A program made the position numbers and the translations under genes. DNA of 64,000 bases from Wolfiporia cocos (Eukaryota > Basidiomycota > Agaricomycetes > Polyporales > Phaeolaceae), in the NCBI GenBank assembly GCA_029448655.1, contig JACCLO010000003.1, positions 620,001 through 684,000 of the forward strand. Direction: 5' to 3'. Each line of letters opens with the position of its first letter. Within the stretch, counting starts at the first letter, position 1. Positions 11,988-23,338 of this stretch are shown one piece after another. Below the pieces are notes generated by a model. The model saw nothing but the letters and a program-made list of their open reading frames with translations. It had not been told where the DNA came from and ran no database searches.

Positions 11988-12241
11988 CTCGTGCAAAGGG
12001 TAGAAAGCCAAATACCCAAAGATGCTCTATGAAGCGCCCAGCATGGGAATATGAACTACACATATAGCATGTCCCGACTATAACAGCAAGCCGTTATAGT
12101 GGCCCTTTTGGCTAAGTGGTGTTAGACGCCTGTCCCCATGGAGTTGCCAGTCTAGGACTACCGGTGGTACCATGAATATTCATAACACTTGTGCTCATCA
12201 AGCATAGCACCCTTGGTAGTTTCTTCCACATCTTCCCAGGC

Positions 12242-15200
12242 TTATTGTGAGTTAGATGTGCCCATATGTCTGATGCCACCACCGAGGTAGTGCATAAACA
12301 TATCACAGTCAACAAACCTTGGAATACATTAGCTTGAATTATAGAGATGAATCGATGAGTTACTTACATGTCAACATCATAGTTTACATAGTCCTTGTCC
12401 TTCTCTAAAGGCTGACATGCTTCCATTGAGGGTCCAAGGAAGTACCATGTCTTCTCAGAGAATGTAGGAATGAGGTGTGCACCACGCAAGACATTTGCTG
12501 GGTCTATGAAACCAAATGGCCTTTCATCAGAGTTGTCAGGAATGAGGCCAACACAATGAAGACGCCATGCTTGGGATCCACCATCGAACTCCGGATCATG
12601 GCCAAACCAGCAAATCCAGAGGAAGAATAAGTGCTTTGAGATAGGGATTGTGATGGTGGTGTATAGGTGACATTGGCATGGAAGATTCCAATCACACAAG
12701 CATACCAAAATTCCCATGACTGCTTTCTTGATCATTATCATCATAAGCTAGCAGCATGATATCAGGGTGAGATCTCAGGTTAATTGAGTCTTGTGCTCAT
12801 TGCATGTCGTAAGTAGTGTAGTTAATGTGAAACACTTTGTGCCGATAGATCCGGTCATCATCAAACCTGAGATTTTGGCATTCCTGATCTGTGAATTCAT
12901 CCTCGTCACCATCATAAGGACGCTTCAGTAAGCATGCCAGTAGATGATCCTTGAGCAGTGAAATAAAATTCTAAGGAGTCATTTCACATTATTTAGAGTG
13001 CATTGTTGAACCAAGAGTGGCGAAAATTACACTGAATGCTGGATCTTTATTATTAGTACAAACTCATGCGATGAGATCCAAATAGTCTTGCTGTGAGTGC
13101 AAGATATGGAAGCATGCATCTGGGTTTGAATATGGTAGCTTCTCATGTTCATGGGTGCTGCCTGTTGGTGATAATCTTGCATTCCACCTCCTACCATGTT
13201 GTGGTAACATGACAGCTTCCCTATGCATATGATCAGTATATTTCCTTGGTTGCTGCATTTCCTGATTAGTACCCTGAGTTGGAAGAATCACTGTCACTCT
13301 CTGCTGTATCATCTCCAGAAACCACAGCCCTAGCCGCCTTGTGGGCATCTACATCATGGCGGATCTGGTGAAAGATATCCTCGTGCCAATGATGCTTTGC
13401 AATCTGTTTTGCATGATGATTCTTGTTTGTCCATGCATAATACCGTTTGACCTGTCAGTACTCCAATTCACCCTTCATGAATCATTAGATATGAGACTAT
13501 AAAGTGAGTAACAACCTACAATTTGTGTGCTATGTTCAATTTCTTCTTGCAGCATCCCTCCCCTCACCTTTTGTGACATCGCATTAGCTGTGAGAGCTGT
13601 AGTGCGCCATCCACGAGCTGCTTCCTCCTTTAGCTCCTCTGTATCATAGTACCCGCACATCGTGGCTAGGGACTGATAAACAACCTGTCCAACAGATCTA
13701 GTAGTGTCCTCAAGGATTTAAAGTGTTTCTTCAGTATGCAGCCATAGCTTTGCCAGTGCATGCCATGTTGCAAGCTCAAATATCAGATCTTGAACAATGT
13801 TGTTATGTGGTTGATCCAGAAGGCCACTGACAGATGGAATAATGCACTGCGAGATCATCAACAGATGAAGAGTGTGTAGAAACATATTTATACCTGTAGA
13901 ATATCCTCAAAGTCTTGTGCAGCCAGTTTCTTCATTCCGGAGACATTCTGGTGAAACCACCATATTGTACTACATCCAAACGGTGGTATCTTATGGAACC
14001 TGCATGTCAGGAATCAAGGACTATTCAATTGCGGAATTAATAGCCAAGGACCCTGTATCAAGACAAACAATGTGTGTATCCAAGATGACTTCCCTCAGTT
14101 CTAATGTGTAAGCAATCCTCTTCGCTCTATAAACCCTTGACCACATTATATATGATTCTTCACATACATTATAAATCATACCCTACACCCAAGACACCCT
14201 AAAACCCTCATAGTTCTATCACATCCCACAAAACCCTATGACCTATAAGTTTATTATTTATGATCTAACATGTATATATACTGACCCATTACTGGAGTCA
14301 ACCCTCAGCTTCAAATTAATCACTTGTATCAACTCAACTGTAAGGCAACATCTAGTCGATGTTCTGACACTGCAAGTCATGATAATGATAAGTTCCTCTG
14401 CTGTGAGACAGGTATGAAGGTAGCACAGGATATAGATATACTTGCTGCTGATCATTGAGTTTTTGGATGCTATCCCCCCCTTGGGCATATACAATTTGCA
14501 GTGAATGGGTAAATATCAACTTCCATACACCAGGTTCAAATTCATGCATGAGGTCAGGCACAAACATAGCATAATAGTTGAAGCCATAGGGTGCTAGATG
14601 CGTTGAGAATGCACTCTGTACAGAGATATTAATTTAAACTCATCAGAGTGTAGAGTCACATACCCAGGTTGGTACCAGTGATTTATCATTGAGTATGACA
14701 CACACTACAACCTAAGACACACACCCGGGGGAAGGGGGCTCATTCAAAGGCACCTTCCTGATCTGGGGCATCTAAGGCTGAAGAGGCCAAGACAAGTCTG
14801 AGGTTCGCTCAAGACTGTCGGCCGATTATATAGACTATACTATTTGTACATGTTATGATGTGTGGGCTGTAAGGCCGTTGATGCTGGTATATGATTGGTT
14901 TAGCTATGGGGCCGGTAATGGCATCGGAGCGCAGGCTATGCAAGATGGCCATGGTGACATAGCAGATCAGACCCAGATCAGTGGTTCTCATTGATTGGGG
15001 GTTCACCGGTAATGGTGGGGTTCTGACGTAGATCAGGGTCATTGTCAGTATTGGTGGGGTTAATGGACCGTGATCAGTGACGTAGCTAGTGATTGTGGAC
15101 TGGCCGGTAATGGCCTTGGGTGATTGAGCATGATTGGCTGCAATTGGTGTGTAGTACCTTGTGACTGGTAGGGTTCTCAGTCGTACAAGGGCTGCCCGTG

Positions 15201-16310
15201 GTCTGTGTTCCTTGTAGACCAGGGCACTGTGGAGCTTAGGGCCTTCTGTGGGCCATGGAACATACTGTACATAGTCCTTGCCAGTAATGACATGTAGTCC
15301 GTGGTCTGTAGTGACCGTGTAGCCGGTAATGGCTGTGGTTTGTGGAGACGGGAGGCATAGGGTTCCGTTGGTTGGATGGACGTGGTCCTAGCCGTGAGTC
15401 TAGTGGTCATGGTACATTCAGATGAGGTGGTACGTGTATGGGATGTGATCCATGTGGCAGGGGCTTGGTTGGGTTAGGTGCCACTGGGCCCATCATACTT
15501 CGTTGGGATCACGTGACCCTTATTGGCTTTGTACTGGACTGGACATGTGGTCTGGGACTGGGGTTCTAGGTGTGGCTGATGATGCTGGTAGCCAGTGCCT
15601 GGGATGGTTCGTATGTAGGGCTTGGATCTAGCTGAGGCATTGGGTTTCCAGCCTCAGGGGTGCTCTCGATGATTGGAAAAGGTACTGTGCCTAAAGGCTT
15701 GAAATTGGTGTGTGACAGAGTAAGCATCCAACAGCTGCACTGTTTGAGCCATACCCTTCTGATACCCACTTGCATGCAAGGTTGATTACCTCCTGAGTGC
15801 ACCTGTCATCAATGTGGGTCTTTTCATGGTGACAAGCATCCAAGTGCGTTCCAGCCTGAGCAAGATCTTTCTTTTTGATAAGGCACTGAGGACATGTGCA
15901 TTCTGCAAGATATCTGATGCATGCTAATCTGACCCCATACTGTCCAGATTAGTTAGTCATTAGAGAGCAAAAGGTGTACCTCTCAGGATAATATGTGAAA
16001 AATTGGGGAAATAGCCACCACCAGACATTATCACCACAGAGAATGAGAATTCAGTGCTCATATGCATGCATAAAGAAGGAGAAGAAGTATTTGGTGGACA
16101 TTATCGTGCTTTAGAAATATAAGTGTATCTGCAGAGGCACTCATCTTATAGGTCCTTTGATAGATGTCTTGGATGATATCTGGAAGCTATGTGACCGCAG
16201 AATTAAGTAGATTGTTGTAATATATGTGAGGATCAAGCACTTACTGAAGGCATATAAGCCAGGTGATGGGCTACATGTGCAGGAGGCTGCCCACAAATAT
16301 ATTTTGAAGG
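12242..16310 (-). pseudogene. Plavaka-type transposase, C-terminal two thirds
   Basis: Read on the minus strand in spliced form, conserved blocks appear in family order: a QPPAHVAHHLAY block, LPDIIQDIYQ, a YPER block followed by CPQCLIKKKDL, FVPDLMHEFEPG, MKKLAAQDFEDILQ, WHALAKLWLHTEETL, GFIDPANVLRGAHLIP and FVDCDMFMHYLGGG. Four introns fit GT...AG: 16187-16244 (58 nt), 14616-14663 (48 nt), 13847-13893 (47 nt) and 12318-12367 (50 nt). A fifth, around 14.0-14.4 kb, is less clear. The reading ends with TAA at 12242-12244. Stops interrupt the exons (for example inside the TEETL-ILE block), a solo LTR-E splits it at 14696-15717, and the N-terminus is missing where an LTR-C-like fragment begins at 16312. 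I recognise the family from its motif blocks (basidiomycete Plavaka DNA transposons). It is a dead copy. Confidence 0.82.
14696..15717 (-). mobile_element. Solo LTR-E copy 2, TSD GAGTA
   Basis: In plus-strand coordinates it reads TGACACACAC...TTGGTGTGTGACA, 1022 bp, and is an inverted copy of LTR-E at 4209-6142. The flanks are GAGTA at 14691-14695 and 15718-15722. Removing it rejoins the Plavaka exon between the SAAVGCLL and LNDKSLVPTW segments, which confirms both ends. Frames inside it (for example 15566-15802) belong to the LTR and are not gene evidence. Confidence 0.92.
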
Positions 16311-16311
16311 T

Positions 16312-16644
16312 GTCACAGATTTTCCCAACCTAACGGTTATTTTCCCATATTTTTCCCTAACATTCTACAATTCCTACACAATTGTCTCACTTAGCTCAAT
16401 CCTTATCACGTTCCACAACTACTTATCAGTCACATGTACGGTCCCATTCCAATCCCCAATCTTATATTTATCTTATCCAGATAGTCTTCTCTTTATTTTA
16501 TCGCACCCCGTAGATAACTCTGACTTCACAAGACTCTACCATAGGTCTTACTCATCACGCATCAGCACAATGACATATCCCGACTGGCATATTACTCATA
16601 CCCAGTGTCTGGGGTCTGTACCCAGTATTAGGTGTCCTACTAGA
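16312..16644 (+). mobile_element. LTR-C-like fragment
   Basis: It begins TGTCACAGATTT like LTR-C and shares scattered blocks with it (TTTTTCCC runs, CATATCCCGA, CCATTCCAAT), but it is diverged. It is cut off by LTR-B at 16645. It forms the break point of the Plavaka pseudogene. Confidence 0.5.
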
Positions 16645-17187
16645 TGTTACGGTCCGCACAGAAACATCTGAATATCTTTTATTGACGCCTCACTAGAGGA
16701 AGGGACTTAGCATTCAACTGCTGTACCGTGCGCTCATTTCTAGGGATCCCTGCTTAACCAGTGACCCTTGTTTCATGTACAACAACCCAATGCCCATAGT
16801 CTTGCGGTGTATCAGGTTCTAGTTGATATCTTGTGCCTAACCACAGGACTCCTGCGTTTCAGCCACTGTTGCGCTCAACCGCAATGTCTCAGCTTAGTTA
16901 TCTTAGCGTACTAACCTTATGGACTTAGTGGTAGCAGTACCAAGGACACTATGACCCCAGTTACAGAATCGTAGTATAAAACCCTGTTGTAAATACCAGT
17001 CGAGTTCCTCAGCTCGACCTTGTTGAATCACAAGGATCTTATACTCGTTCTCAAAGGCTTGAGCAATTAAGCCTGCAGCTAGTATATCGACACTCGACTC
17101 CGCTGAGTCCAACGAGTAGTGTGCTACTCAATACGCTGAGTAACTCGACTTAGTTATTTCAGCTGAACAGATATTCGATCCGTAACA
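16645..17187 (-). mobile_element. Solo LTR-B, minus orientation
   Basis: TGTTACGGTCC...GATCCGTAACA, 543 bp, the reverse complement of an LTR-B. The flanking pentamers CTAGA / GCACT do not match. It is therefore either a very old insertion or the product of recombination between two LTR-B copies. It sits exactly between an LTR-C-like fragment and a gypsy remnant. Confidence 0.8.
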
Positions 17188-17416
17188 GCACTAACATGAG
17201 GTTACCCCTCTTGTTTAGCATTCTTGATGTATGGGCCTTGTGCCCCTTTACTCATGCTCTGCCACAAGCCTGGCTGCCTGGCTGCTCTCTGTCTTGACTA
17301 CCTCGTCTGGGTACCCAATGTCTCAGCCCTTGAGGAGCCCCTTGTAGATGTCCAAATGCCATCTATGGGCTTGTATAGTGGTTTCCCGGTAGCCCAGTGG
17401 CACAGTACATTGTACT

Positions 17417-17940
17417 GTGTCAAATGACATCCACAGGCCTCTCAGGATCCTCACATCTATGGAAGACTGGGGGTGGGTAGAGCTAGAGGTTGAGTGGTCT
17501 GATGGGACAACAACATGGGAATGGAAATGTGGAATGACTCCCTGGCAAGACATAGTTACCAAGTTCTTCAAGGAAAGACCTTCAGCCCCCAGCCATCAGT
17601 GGAAAACCATAGCACTGAATGGAATGCTGAGTGAGAAAGCCTTGAACAATGAAAGGAGTCAATGGACCACCGTGCCAGACCAAATGAAATCATTGTGCAC
17701 GATGACATAGACGTTCCAATGCTAGCTCAGGGAAAGATTAAATTATACATCTACCCTAAGAAACTCAAGCTATGAAAAATTTGGTTCTGTAATCCAAATA
17801 CAAGGGTGATTTGTTATGGGATACACATTGAGGAACCAATAGAATACACCATACCAAGCAATGCCAGTTGGATCTACCCAACTAAGTACACCCTGCAACT
17901 GGCAAACATGCACCAATGCCAGATGTTATGGTTGCACATG
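17417..17940 (+). pseudogene. Gypsy Pol C-terminal remnant (D-like)
   Basis: The frame 17417-17710 contains VELEVEWSDGTTTWEW, which matches the chromodomain-like segment of Element D (EYEVQWSDGSKTWE at about 48.89 kb). Downstream similarity to the D tail continues weakly to about 17940 through stops. Only the extreme C-terminus of a Pol survives. Upstream it is cut by LTR-B. Confidence 0.6.
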
Positions 17941-18430
17941 GGAACCATTCATGTGCTATGCAAGGCATTTAGCCCCCTTCACTAAAAGGGCAGCAATCTC
18001 GTGGTTGGGTGAGATTGTGGTTCCCAATATATGAACCTATCCTCCAGAGCCGGGTTGGATAACAGCTTTCACATGCTTACCACTTCCTGTGGGCTCAGCT
18101 GTGTTACAGCTGTAACACCAGAAGCACAAACACAACCACCCATGCCACATTGATCAACAATGGTACAAAGTAATTACAATCCCAGATTACTGATTATGAC
18201 ATGATCATGACACAATCATCTGTTTCATTGTTACAATACCATAGATACTCATCACAGCTCAATTAGCCCTAACATGTACAAACACCTGTAGAGCTTATAT
18301 ACATGCCTGTGAGCTGGGTAGCATCCCAGACTCATCTTGGCCTTTTACACTTTGAGTAACCCTGACCAGGAATACACCTTTGTGTGAGTACTATTCCCCA
18401 GGCTCTTGCTCAAGATCATTGCTTGTGTCA
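17941..18430 (+). mobile_element. LTR-E-related fragment
   Basis: It shares GCAAGGCATTTAGCCCCC, CGCTTACCACTTCC and GGGCTCAGC blocks with 5155-5310, and it ends GCTTGTGTCA like the 3' end of LTR-E. The start is not defined by a TSD. It follows the D-like Pol remnant and may be what is left of that element's 3' end. Confidence 0.45.
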
Positions 18431-18805
18431 GTTGTCTTCATGAAAAGCTTTTGCCCATCTGGGTGCCTGTGGGGGCTGGGTGCCTGGGTGCCTGGGTGCC
18501 TGTGTGACTGGTGCTAAGATAAGATAAGGGAACCTGTCTAGTTGTTGGCTAGTTGAATGAAATCGGCCTGTGACAATTAGGGCTATTGGAGCACCCAGAG
18601 CCATCATGGTCTGAGCCATCTAAGTCATCGGATGATACCACAATCTTCTTCTCCTCTGGAGGTTGTGTGGGGGATGTTTCAGCTAGTGATGTGCCAGGCC
18701 CGGCTTTGGGCTGTGAGCCGAGCCGGTCCGGGCCCTACTTGGGCCGGGCCAAGCCGGGCTTTACACAACGGCTTGAGACGGCCCAGGGCCCGGCTTGTGT
18801 CTCGG

Positions 18806-18935
18806 GCCGAGCCGAGCCGAGCCGAGCCGAGCCGAGCCGAGCCGAGCCGAGCCGAGCCGAGCCGAGCCGAGCCGAGCCGAGCCGAGCCGAGCCGAGCCGA
18901 GCCGAGCCGAGCCGAGCCGAGCCGAGCCGAGCCGA
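18806..18935 (+). repeat. (GCCGA)26 pentanucleotide array
   Basis: Twenty-six uninterrupted GCCGA units followed by GCCGT, inside the left subterminal region of MITE copy 1. MITE copy 2 has only one or two such units at the same place (about 60990). The array therefore expanded after the two copies diverged. Long repetitive frames (SRAEP-type) across it are composition artefacts, not genes. Confidence 0.97.
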
Positions 18936-19115
18936 GCCGTTGAGCCCCGGCCTGGTGGCTCTAATGGATACAATGTCCAGCAATTACAATATAAGATTGT
19001 ACATGATAGCAATATGCTCAACTCCAATGTAGTGCCTCTGTATTGTTTATTATAAACCAAAGAAAAGGCCCATAAGTCAAATCCTTAACGTTGAAGCCTC
19101 CCACGCACTGTTGGG

Positions 19116-19648
19116 TGTTACGGATCGAATACCCGTTCAGCTGAGATGTTAAGTCGAGTTACTCAGCGTATCGAGTAGTGTGCTACTCGTCGGACTCAGC
19201 AGAGTCAAGCGTCGATATACTGGCTGCAGACTTAATTGCTTAAGTCTTTGAGAACGAGTATAGGATCCTTGTAATTCAACAAGGTCGAGCTGAGGAACTC
19301 GGCCAGTATTTACAACAGGGTCTTTATACTACGATTCTGTAATCGGGGTCATAGTGTCCTTGGTACTGCTACCACTAAGTCCATAAGGTTAGTACGCTAC
19401 GATAACTAAGCCGAAACGCTGCGGTTGAGCGCAACAATGGCTGAAACGTAGAAGCTCTGTAGATATACAAGAGATATCACCTAGAACCTGATACGCTATG
19501 AGACTAGGGGCGTAGGGTTGTTGTACATGAAACGAGGGTCGGTGGTTGAGCAGGGACCCTAAGAATAATCGGTCGATACAGCGGTTGCACGCTAAGTCCT
19601 CCTCTCCAGTGAGGCGTCAAAATATACGGAATCATACGGACCGTAACA
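19116..19648 (-). repeat. Element B 3' LTR
   Basis: 533 bp, TGTTACGG...CCGTAACA in plus coordinates, with perfect 8-bp inverted ends. A polypurine tract AGGAGGGGGGTGA (minus strand, 19649-19661) abuts it, as expected for plus-strand priming. Confidence 0.95.
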
Positions 19649-19661
19649 TCACCCCCCTCCT
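19649..19661 (-). promoter_or_regulatory. Element B polypurine tract
   Basis: Purine-rich AGGAGGGGGGTGA directly next to the 3' LTR on the coding strand. This is the usual plus-strand primer site of LTR retrotransposons. Confidence 0.85.
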
Positions 19662-19693
19662 AAGCCGTCATCGCCCTCGATGAAATCCAAGCA

Positions 19694-22600
19694 TCACGGC
19701 CACTCAAAGGGCCTCGGGGTCGGGGTCGTTATACCCTGCATCTCCATCGGGGAGAGGAGGCGTGGCGGGAGGGACCCAGAGCTGGTAGGGCGCGCATTCC
19801 CCTCGTCGATGTCCGGGCTGGGATACCCGACATGTGGGGCAGCGGTAGTCGGGGCAGTCGAGGATCCAGTGGTAGGGGCTGCCGCAGCTTCGACAGGGCT
19901 CTGCCTGAGATGGCCTGGGCGGGGATCGAGCGGAGGGGACGTCGCGGAGATAGTCGCCGGATTCGTACCGCTGGTGGTGGTGGTGGACCCAGATGCGCTC
20001 CCGGAGCCATCTAGGTAGACTGAGAAGGGGGTCGTTCCAGGCGTCGCGGCCCCGCTCGAACTCCTCTCGGCTGATGACCTCAACTGACGGAGATCGTCGA
20101 CCAGCTTCGTCGTCAGCTGGGGCAGTGAGCGGCGGGGTGGCAATCCTAGCACTGCTCGGCCCCTCTCGAACTGGGCATCGTTCGCTGCTTCGTGGATGAG
20201 GAGCAGGGCCCTCTGGTTCTCCAGGTCGAGCTCCTGCGGTGGAGGTCTCAGGGGGAGCGTGGTCAGGTACCAGAGAGCGGTATTCCATAAAATCGTACGG
20301 TTCTGCAATTCGAGCCAATTCATCGTCGTCGAGTAGCCAGGAGGGCATTGGAGGGACGGGGCTTCGCTGACGGGGCGGGCGACGCGGGCCTTCTTCTCCT
20401 TGGTTGAACTCTCTCCGGATCCGCGATGGCGTCGACGCCCCAAGGTGGTCGATCCACTGATCAATGTTCCGCCCAAGCTGCTGTCTCTGCCAGCGGACTG
20501 TTCGTTCGAGTTGGACAAGCCGCTCGGTGACGTCCTGATAGCTGTCGTAGATGGCGGTGAGCTCCTGTATGAGCTCAAATCGATCGGTCCAGGGGGTCGG
20601 ATGACCTCCGGGGGGAACGTCGGACCTGTGCCAGGTGAGTGCATGGCGGATGCGGAGGTGGGCCCCCTCGGAACACCCGTAACACCTGCCTGTCTGGTAT
20701 CCCATGCGGACGGCGAGGGACCGACGCAGCGTCGGCGCCCTGGGACGGTCGGGTTGGCTAGGCGGAGGCGTCGACATGTTACTTCTTCGACCTGGCGGGT
20801 CCTGCTCCCCCTCCGCCGACTTTTGTAGTCCTCCAGGAGGTCGGGGGAATTCTTCAAGTTCGTTGCGTCTTCCCACGAGTCGTCAGCGGTTGGGTAGCCC
20901 TTCCAATGGACCAAATACTGCCTTTTCCCTCGATGTTGCCTTTGGTTCAGGATAGAATCGACCTCGTACTCTTTGTGCCCTTCGACCAGGTCCGGGGGTG
21001 GTTTTGTGTAATTGGGCCCGTGCACCCTTGTCTCATTGAACGGTTTCAGTAGCGAGGCATGGAAGACCGGGTGTATCTTCCACCGCGGGGGCAGAGCCAG
21101 CCTGTACGTGACGGCCCCGAGCTTCTCGGTGATGGTGAACGGTCCCTCCCTTTTTGGAGCGAGCTTCCGTGATTCGTATGGGAGGTGGAGGTTCTTGGCA
21201 TCAAGCCACACCTTGTCTCCCTTGCTAAGTTTAGGCAAGTCGCGCAGGGTTCGTCCGGCCATTCGTTTTTGGGCTAGTTCGTGCGCGGCGATAGCCTTCT
21301 CCCTTGCCTCTTTGATGCTTTTCAGCCTTTCTCCCGCAGCTGGCACTGATGTCGGGTTGTCTTCTTCGGGCAATCCCCGGGGAATATACCCCATGATGAC
21401 TTCGGTGGGGGCCAAACCCCTTTCGGTCCTGCGCGTGTTGTGGGCAAATTCTACATCTGGGAGCCTGGCGGCCCAGAGGTACGGGTCGCTCATGCAGTAG
21501 ATACGCAGGTAGACTTCTATTTGTTGGTTCATTCGCTCAGTCTGTCCGTCGGTTTGTGGGTGGTACGCCGTACTCAGGGCGGAGTCGATCCCTAGAAGCT
21601 TGCAGAGAGCTTGGAAAAACTTCGAGGCGAACTGGGGGCCTCGGTCTGAGATGATTTTCCTGGGGAGCCCGTACTTCGAGTAGATTTTCTGGTGGAATAT
21701 GTCGGCGGCTCCTTCGCTGGTGATGGTCTTGTCGCATGGGGTCAGGGATATCGCCTTTGACAGCCCATGATCGACAATGACCATAATCGAGTCATATTTC
21801 CCTACTCGGGGGAGGTCGGTGATGAAGTCCACTGAGCATTGTGAGAAGGGGAGTGCGTCTTTTCGGGTCGGAATCGGTTGCAGCGGCGCCTTTGTCGGAT
21901 GTCGGTCGGGTTTCATCTGCTGACAGACGGCGCAGCCTTTGACATATTCGGCCACGGTTTTTCGCAGGTCGGGCCACCAGAAGTGCTCTTGCACCTTCAG
22001 GGTCGTCCCCCAAATTCCGGGGTGACCTGCCGCTATTGGGTCGTGATATCTTGAAATAACGTCCTTTCTCAGGCCCGGGTCCCTTGGCACGTACATCCGC
22101 CCCTTATACAGGAGGACCCCTTCGGTGTACTGCCAGTCTTCCATTACTGTCCTTAAAGGAGGCTGTTCCCCTTGTTCAAGGGTGCGGAGTCCCTGTTCCG
22201 CGATCGGATCGAAGGGCTTCGCGATCTTGATCCGATCGATGATCGGGACTTCGATTGCGTGAATGAATAGGGTATCGGGCAGCATCTGAATGTCTTCGTT
22301 GTCGTGGTCGGAGCTGTCCAAATTCATGAGGCGCGAGAGGGTGTCTGCCATTACCAACTTCTTTCCTGGGACGTGCTGTAGCCGTATGTCGAATTGAGAT
22401 AGTAACAGGTGCCATCTCGCTTGCCTCCGATTCAATCTCTGGGCGCTTCGCCAATACGTAAGGTTCTGGTGATCGCTCCTGATCAGGATCTGATGTGGAC
22501 CCCCTTCTAGAAGGTGGCGCCATTCTTCTAGCGCGCGAACCACTCCTAGGAGTTCTCGATCGTAGATTTCGTAGTTTCGTTCAGCCGGGGTGAGGGACTG

Positions 22601-23338
22601 CGATAGATAGCCCACTGGTCGCTCGTTTCCGTTATCGTCTTTTTGTTTGAGCACTGCTCCGAGGGCGAACTGGGAGGCGTCGGTTTCTAGGATAAAGGGT
22701 TTCTCCTTGTCGGGGAGGAGCAGCGCGGGGGCTGTTACGAACTGATTTTTTAAGAATTCGAACGCCTCGCTTTCTCGCTCTGTCCACTTGAACCCCGTGC
22801 CTGTTGCCGTTTTTGTGAGGTCAATGAGCGGTCGCGCGTGCGCGGAATAGTGGTCGATGAACTTTCTGTAGAAGTTCGCGAACCCTAAGAAGGAGCGGAC
22901 CCCTTTGACATTTCGCGGGGGTGGCCAGTCGCGGATCCCTTTGAGCTTGGCAGGGTCCATCTGGATTTGGCCGGGGGTGATTACGAGTCCAAGGAACTCT
23001 ACCCTCTCTACCCCGAACGCGCATTTCTCGGGCTTCACGAATAGCTTTTCTTCAGCCAGCTTTTGCAGGACTCGTCGCTCTCGCTCTCTGTGGGTCGTTT
23101 GGTCCGGAGAGAAGATGAGGATGTCGTCCATGTAGACTAATACCCATCCTTCCGCGATTTCTTCTTTTAGTATCTCGTTCATCATGGCCTGGAACGTTGC
23201 TGGCGAATTGCACATCCCAAAGAACATTACTGTTGGTTCGTAGAGGCCAGCATTGGTCTTGAATGCGCCCTTCCATTGATCGCCTTCTCGGACCCGTACG
23301 TTGTTATATCCTGCTCGCAGGTCCATTTTGGTGAACAC
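19694..23338 (-). pseudogene. pol: Element B pol, RT to chromodomain plus C-terminal extension
   Basis: This open frame of about 1214 codons holds RT from FTKMDLRAGYNN, the catalytic YMDD (about 23125), RNase H (ILETDASQFALGAVL), the integrase zinc finger (H..H..C..C near 21.95-22.05 kb), the integrase core (VDFITDLP, SDRGPQF, TERMNQQ) and a chromodomain (EYEVDSIL...VHWKGYPTADDSWED, about 20.9 kb). Unlike Element A, there is no stop after the chromodomain. The frame runs on for about 360 codons to 19694, overlapping the third ORF in another frame. The N-terminal part of pol lies upstream in a different frame because of a small deletion near 23340 (LISELIE / FTKMD junction). This start is therefore not a real initiation site. 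Confidence 0.9.
19704..20777 (-). CDS. Element B third ORF, paired zinc knuckles
   Basis: I chose the ATG at 20777 because the same bases (ATGTCGACG) and the product start MST are conserved in Element A, where they also overlap the end of pol (CRRL codons). The product is 358 aa. A helical, charged N-terminal half (ELIQELTAIYDSYQDVTERL) is followed by a Pro/Arg-rich middle, the conserved SPSVEVISREEFERG block and a C-terminal zinc knuckle CRSCGSPYHWILDC (CX2CX4HX4C). A second, variant knuckle (CX2CX6HX4C) follows. No RT, envelope or protease motif is present. Function is unknown; nucleic-acid binding is likely from the knuckles. It overlaps the pol-frame extension over its whole length. Confidence 0.72.
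   Translation of the reverse strand: MSTPPPSQPDRPRAPTLRRSLAVRMGYQTGRCYGCSEGAHLRIRHALTWHRSDVPPGGHPTPWTDRFELIQELTAIYDSYQDVTERLVQLERTVRWQRQQLGRNIDQWIDHLGASTPSRIRREFNQGEEGPRRPPRQRSPVPPMPSWLLDDDELARIAEPYDFMEYRSLVPDHAPPETSTAGARPGEPEGPAPHPRSSERCPVREGPSSARIATPPLTAPADDEAGRRSPSVEVISREEFERGRDAWNDPLLSLPRWLRERIWVHHHHQRYESGDYLRDVPSARSPPRPSQAEPCRSCGSPYHWILDCPDYRCPTCRVSQPGHRRGECAPYQLWVPPATPPLPDGDAGYNDPDPEAL

Noticed and set aside
15566..15802. Minus-strand frame similar to a plus-strand frame at 4124-4270 and its continuation after 4979, which looked like a conserved protein end.
   Set aside because: TSD mapping shows that the shared part lies inside LTR-E, so the similarity is LTR homology, not a gene.
18586..19060. 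Several overlapping frames of 80-148 codons on both strands (SRAEP or ARLGS repeats).
   Set aside because: They are produced by the (GCCGA)26 array, which has no stop in any frame, and have no independent coding evidence.
20400..21500. Plus-strand frames of 140-160 codons in Element B (for example 21012-21500).
   Set aside because: They are antisense shadows of the GC-rich pol and third-ORF region with no conserved counterpart.
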